From positions 4,924,834-4,988,833 of the forward strand of contig JAQFVV010006270.1 of the NCBI GenBank assembly GCA_028023455.1: DNA of 64,000 nt. Direction: 5' to 3'. The DNA comes from Epiperipatus broadwayi (taxonomy: Eukaryota > Onychophora > Udeonychophora > Euonychophora > Peripatidae). Below the pieces are notes generated by a model that did not search any database, was not told the DNA's origin, and saw only the letters and a list, made by a program, of their open reading frames with translations. The translations under genes and the position numbers were made by a program. Positions 60,363 to 64,000 of the stretch are shown here, one piece after another. The first letter of the stretch is position 1. Every line of letters starts with the position of its first letter.

Positions 60363-63225
60363 GCCTACTTTAAGTGAAGTTTAGTGGTAATTTATGCAAA
60401 ATTTATGCAAAGTTTTCTTTCAAGACCATTTTCTGGAGATTGCAAAGCACGATTCTTTTTGGTTTATTGCATAGTTGTCATTTGAAATAAAGCATGCCTT
60501 ATGGTTTAACTGAAAACAATTAAAAAAAGTCATGAAATGTCTAGTATTATTGCTCACCATAAAGCTGTATGTTTTGATATAAATGGGATTAGTATATGAA
60601 CTACAAATGTCAAAATTAAGATTATCTATCTAGAAAGACTCTATTATGATCATCCATATTTTTTATGATAAATGCTATAAGAGAAAGCATTCAAATCTTT
60701 ATCTATGATTGTCTTCATCTCCAGACTGGTTTTGAGCTATGGCTCTCTTCAGGAGCTATGACATCAGATTCTCATCCATGATTTTTGAAAATGTCTCTTA
60801 TAGGGGGTATCTAATGATGAATGTAATTCAAAATAGGCCTGCTAATAAAGTTGGTATATAATGATGCAACAACTTAAACACACAGACATATAAATACTTA
60901 AAACATAATATTAGTAGCATTTTTGAATTAGAACTTAAATATCAACCATATTGCCAGATGGTTGTTTATACAAAGTTTTTGTCTAACAAATATGTAAATT
61001 GATTACATAAAATAACACTAAGCAAAAATGAGTTAAAATTATTATAAAGGGTTGAAGTAGATGTCTTTAAAAATATAAATTGTAAAATATGTCTGTATGG
61101 TATTGTTATTCATAGCACTTATAAATATGCTGTGAAGAAATAGTTTTCCTTAATATCTATCTTTAAGTAATTAGGAGTAGACTTGAAATAATATTTTAAG
61201 AATAACATCTTATTTACAGAATTAAATAACATATTGCACCTATACCTCATTTAACCCAGATCTTTATGCCTGGATGCACCATGACAATCATCATCAATTT
61301 GTATCAATTATTTTGATTTACAGTTGATTATTCACTATAACAATCCTAAAAAATAAATTAGCTATTTTATAAGATTGATGACATCATAGGATAGTGACTT
61401 TATGATATCTGACATAAAAATGGTGACACTCATGCTAAAATTATACAGTACAAGAGTTTATTCATTATATTCAGTACTATTGATTATAAAATGAAAATAT
61501 AATTAATGTACAGTACTTTATTTAATTTTCATCCAATATTATTGCAAGATTTTCATCATTAGTGATTACAAAAGCAAAAAAACTGTGTCTCATTTATTAC
61601 AATAAGTAATTCAAAGCCTTTTATTGATGACATACGACAATAAAATATATTAATATTATATGTTAAAAGATATACATTAACTTAAAAACTGCCCATTTAC
61701 TTACTTTTATGGATTGAAATTTTTATGAATAGTATTTTGCTTGCAGCAAAAACTATGATCATTGTAATTGTAAAATTTAGTTACCATAATTGCAAGTTAT
61801 TTAGAGAAACAAATGATTTCATGCATTGTGCAATTAATAATTAACTTTACATAATCAGTGTTAGTAAATATAAATTTAAAATATCATTTGCTGTACAATA
61901 TCTGCTTAATTCTAAATAATAATATTGTAATTTAGTTTAGACATATCCAAGCCATAGATAATATTACTACTGCAAATGCAAAAAAGGGAATACAAATCAC
62001 ATTCATAAAATTAAAAATAAATTATGGTCATTTAATTTTAAATTAGTTGACTAAATATTTTAGCTTGTACACAATTTAAAATTTATTATTAATAGTACAA
62101 TATAAGCTAAAATATTTATTTAATAAACTACAGAAAGTAATTACCCTTTCCTCACAAACCTGTTAAAGAGAGATGTTCAATCTGTAGGGATCCTCTGTTT
62201 AACAGTACTTGTAAGGAAAGGATGATTACTTTCTTTAGTTTATTACAATATAAATCACAGTGATTGTAAAATTTATCAAATATTACACTATTAAGTTGAC
62301 TAATTTAGAATTAAAACTTCAATCAAATCAAAACTGCTATCATCGAAAGTATTTTTAGTATAAAAAAGGGAGAGGGAGTAATGATTTCATGAATTATAAA
62401 TTTATAATCATTTATATGATCAAAGGTTACTAAATCTAAGTTTAAAATAACATTTACTTAATTGATTATGGGGAAACACATGCTGCAATAGCCACCAGGG
62501 TATCACAACATCGTATCAAATCTGAGGGCAGCTCTATATTTTTTGAACACCAAAAATCCACAGGCCACATGTTTGAACCCTCTACAGATGAAATTCTATG
62601 CACTGAGTGCAATGACACAAGTGCAAGATTATGGAAGCATGCTTCATTGCAGATGACCCCATCGGCATCCATAGGGGAGATGCCTGCTTCTCCATTTTGA
62701 AAAAATGGACCATGCATACATTTGCATATATCTTTATTAAAAAGATATCTACAACAATCATTAATATAAGCTATGAATATGGGGAACATGAAGCTCCCAA
62801 AAGTGCTAAGCAATTATTAATTTGTAAGATAGCTTTATGGATGTGCATTTCAAACCATAAGTGAATTAAAATTAAGTTATTACATTTAAATTATACTATA
62901 ATTTGTTTATGACATATCCAAGAAAATGGCTATATTATAGAAAACTTAAAATACAGCATCAAAAATATACACACACTTCATTTAGTATAAAACTAAAAGT
63001 CAGTTTGGGTTGTATACTATTATGTATATGTATTAGCTAAAATATTCAGTTGAGCAATTTTAAATTAAATTCTTTATTAACACTAATTTCACTCGAGTCA
63101 AAATGGCTATTATTCTAAATGTATTTTCAATTAAAAAAAGGAGGGAGGGAAGGAGATGATTTCTTGCATTTAATAATAAATTTTATATGATGAAAATGCC
63201 ATGCAAATAAATTGAAGAAGATTCA
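60363..63225. other. AT-rich spacer with dispersed repeats
   Basis: No supported gene. 61340-61600 (minus) is the partner of the repeat at 39664-39945. At 60715-60770 (minus) a degenerate relative of the HH ribozyme segment reads CTCCTGAAGA, GAGC-CATA-GCTC, AAAACCAGTC, TGGAGAT. An inverted pair (TTTAATAAACTACAGAAAGT near 62119 and ACTTTCTTTAGTTTATTA near 62229) forms a ~130-bp foldback. A GC-richer block at 62470-62700 has open frames on both strands but no known domain. Confidence 0.4.
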
Positions 63226-63240
63226 TGATTTTAGTTTTTA

Positions 63241-63604
63241 AATAAGGCAAAACTCTCCATACAGTAGTACCACCCTGTGCCAACCAGAGAAATCAATGGA
63301 TGCCAGAAGGCTTGTGCATAAAATCCCTACCTAATGCCTATTCATCCAATATCCCCAGACTAGTTTCTGGCTTGTGGCCTTCATCAGTGAAGAGCTTTGT
63401 ATCTGAGAGCACTGCACCCAGATCCTAGGATCTAGTGAAACCCTCCAGCAAACCACCTTTTATCTCTACTTAACTATAAAACTATGAGAATGAAATTGAA
63501 AACACAAAAATATTTTCAATCTAAGCTCAATAGCTTATATAGTCATATGGGTCTGAGCCTTGTTTATAAACAATTATGTGTTAGTATAAGAGATGGTGAT
63601 CATG
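63241..63604 (-). mobile_element. HH-family element, 15-bp TSD
   Basis: Runs from AATAAGGCAAAACTCTCC through the ribozyme (minus) to TAAGAGATGGTGATCATG. A perfect 15-bp TSD, TGATTTTAGTTTTTA, lies at 63226-63240 and 63605-63619. Its end points fall at different positions of the unit than those of the 8551 and 26281 copies, yet lie within the same two terminal zones. No ORF. Confidence 0.85.
63346..63400 (-). ncRNA. Hammerhead-like ribozyme motif (HH family)
   Basis: Minus strand: CAA:TTG outer helix (one base lost), TCTTCA:TGGGGA inner stem I (all paired, two U-G), CTGATGA, GGC-CACAA-GCC, GAA, AC-TA-GT, GTC triplet. A C-to-T change in stem I keeps pairing. Confidence 0.55.
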
Positions 63605-63619
63605 TGATTTTAGTTTTTA

Positions 63620-64000
63620 TTTAAATGATCGTATCTCTGTCATTTCAATGTATTGTATTATTCAAAAAATTGTTAGATTATTCCATAAAGTGGCTGAAGC
63701 ATATATCTCAAACCATAAAAAAGACCATAGGTAGTGTATTTGCATATAAAGTGCTGTTTATTTAGATTTGCATAGTACATGTAAAAAAAGTCCTAAATAT
63801 TGACTGTAATATGCAAATACAAAATAGATTAGATACATATTTTTTTTCTCTTTTTGATATGTCAAAATTTTTATTTTTTTCCGAAGTTAACTGCATGATT
63901 AGATTTTGGCAGTACTGTAATTTGGCTACCCTTAAACTGATGATACAGACTTTATGGTCAGAATAGTACAGTTAACTGAGATATTATTAAATAGTATTTT
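63620..64000. other. AT-rich spacer
   Basis: Nothing recognised. Confidence 0.4.

Noticed and set aside
62466-62864. GC-richer block with overlapping open frames on both strands
   Set aside because: No conserved motif in either; overlapping frames suggest composition rather than coding. Possibly an old repeat.

Overview
This window looks like nuclear DNA of an invertebrate animal: very AT-rich (by eye about three quarters A+T), full of microsatellites and decayed transposable elements. I cannot name the species. The element set (Penelope-like, CR1-like with an esterase ORF1, RTE, ZBED-type hAT, tRNA-derived SINEs) fits an aquatic invertebrate such as a mollusc, cnidarian or flatworm, but no single feature proves it. 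I found no host protein gene I could defend; the window reads as intergenic or intronic DNA.

Layout. 0-9.7 kb: two Penelope-like endonuclease remnants, and the first copies of a high-copy family here called the HH family. One HH copy sits inside the second Penelope remnant. 9.7-24 kb: AT-rich spacer, a 0.8-kb inverted-repeat element, another HH copy, a non-autonomous hAT element with a perfect 8-bp target-site duplication (TSD), a LINE zinc-knuckle fragment and a third Penelope endonuclease remnant. 24-31 kb: a MITE carrying a tRNA-derived SINE, and a 1-kb tandem HH array. 31.2-39.25 kb: a ZBED5-like hAT transposon with terminal inverted repeats (TIRs) and a perfect 8-bp TSD, split by a near-full-length CR1-like LINE (PHD and esterase ORF1, endonuclease/RT ORF2). 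40-46 kb: long inverted repeats, a minisatellite and a ~345-bp (ATT)n tract. 46-52 kb: more HH copies and a SINE. 53-60.4 kb: SINEs, CR1 fragments and two RTE retrotransposons. 60.4-64 kb: spacer and a last HH copy with a perfect 15-bp TSD.

The most interesting signal is the HH family. Its copies carry a conserved ~55-nt segment that folds as a type I hammerhead-like ribozyme: a CUGAUGA core, a small stem II, GAA, a two-pair stem III, a GUC cleavage triplet, and a stem I with an internal loop closed by CCAA:TTGG. Changes at one stem I pair and one stem II pair are compensated between copies. The element has moved: at least seven copies have TSDs of about 9-15 bp. One insertion is a tandem multimer of a ~465-bp unit inside a single TSD, and others are inverted dimers. 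That is what a retrozyme-like element (hammerhead plus multimeric or circular RNA) would leave. Penelope-like elements, also known hammerhead carriers, are present as endonuclease remnants and may have mobilised it; that link is inference. The main caveat is an A-A apposition at the base of stem II where canonical hammerheads have a G-C pair.
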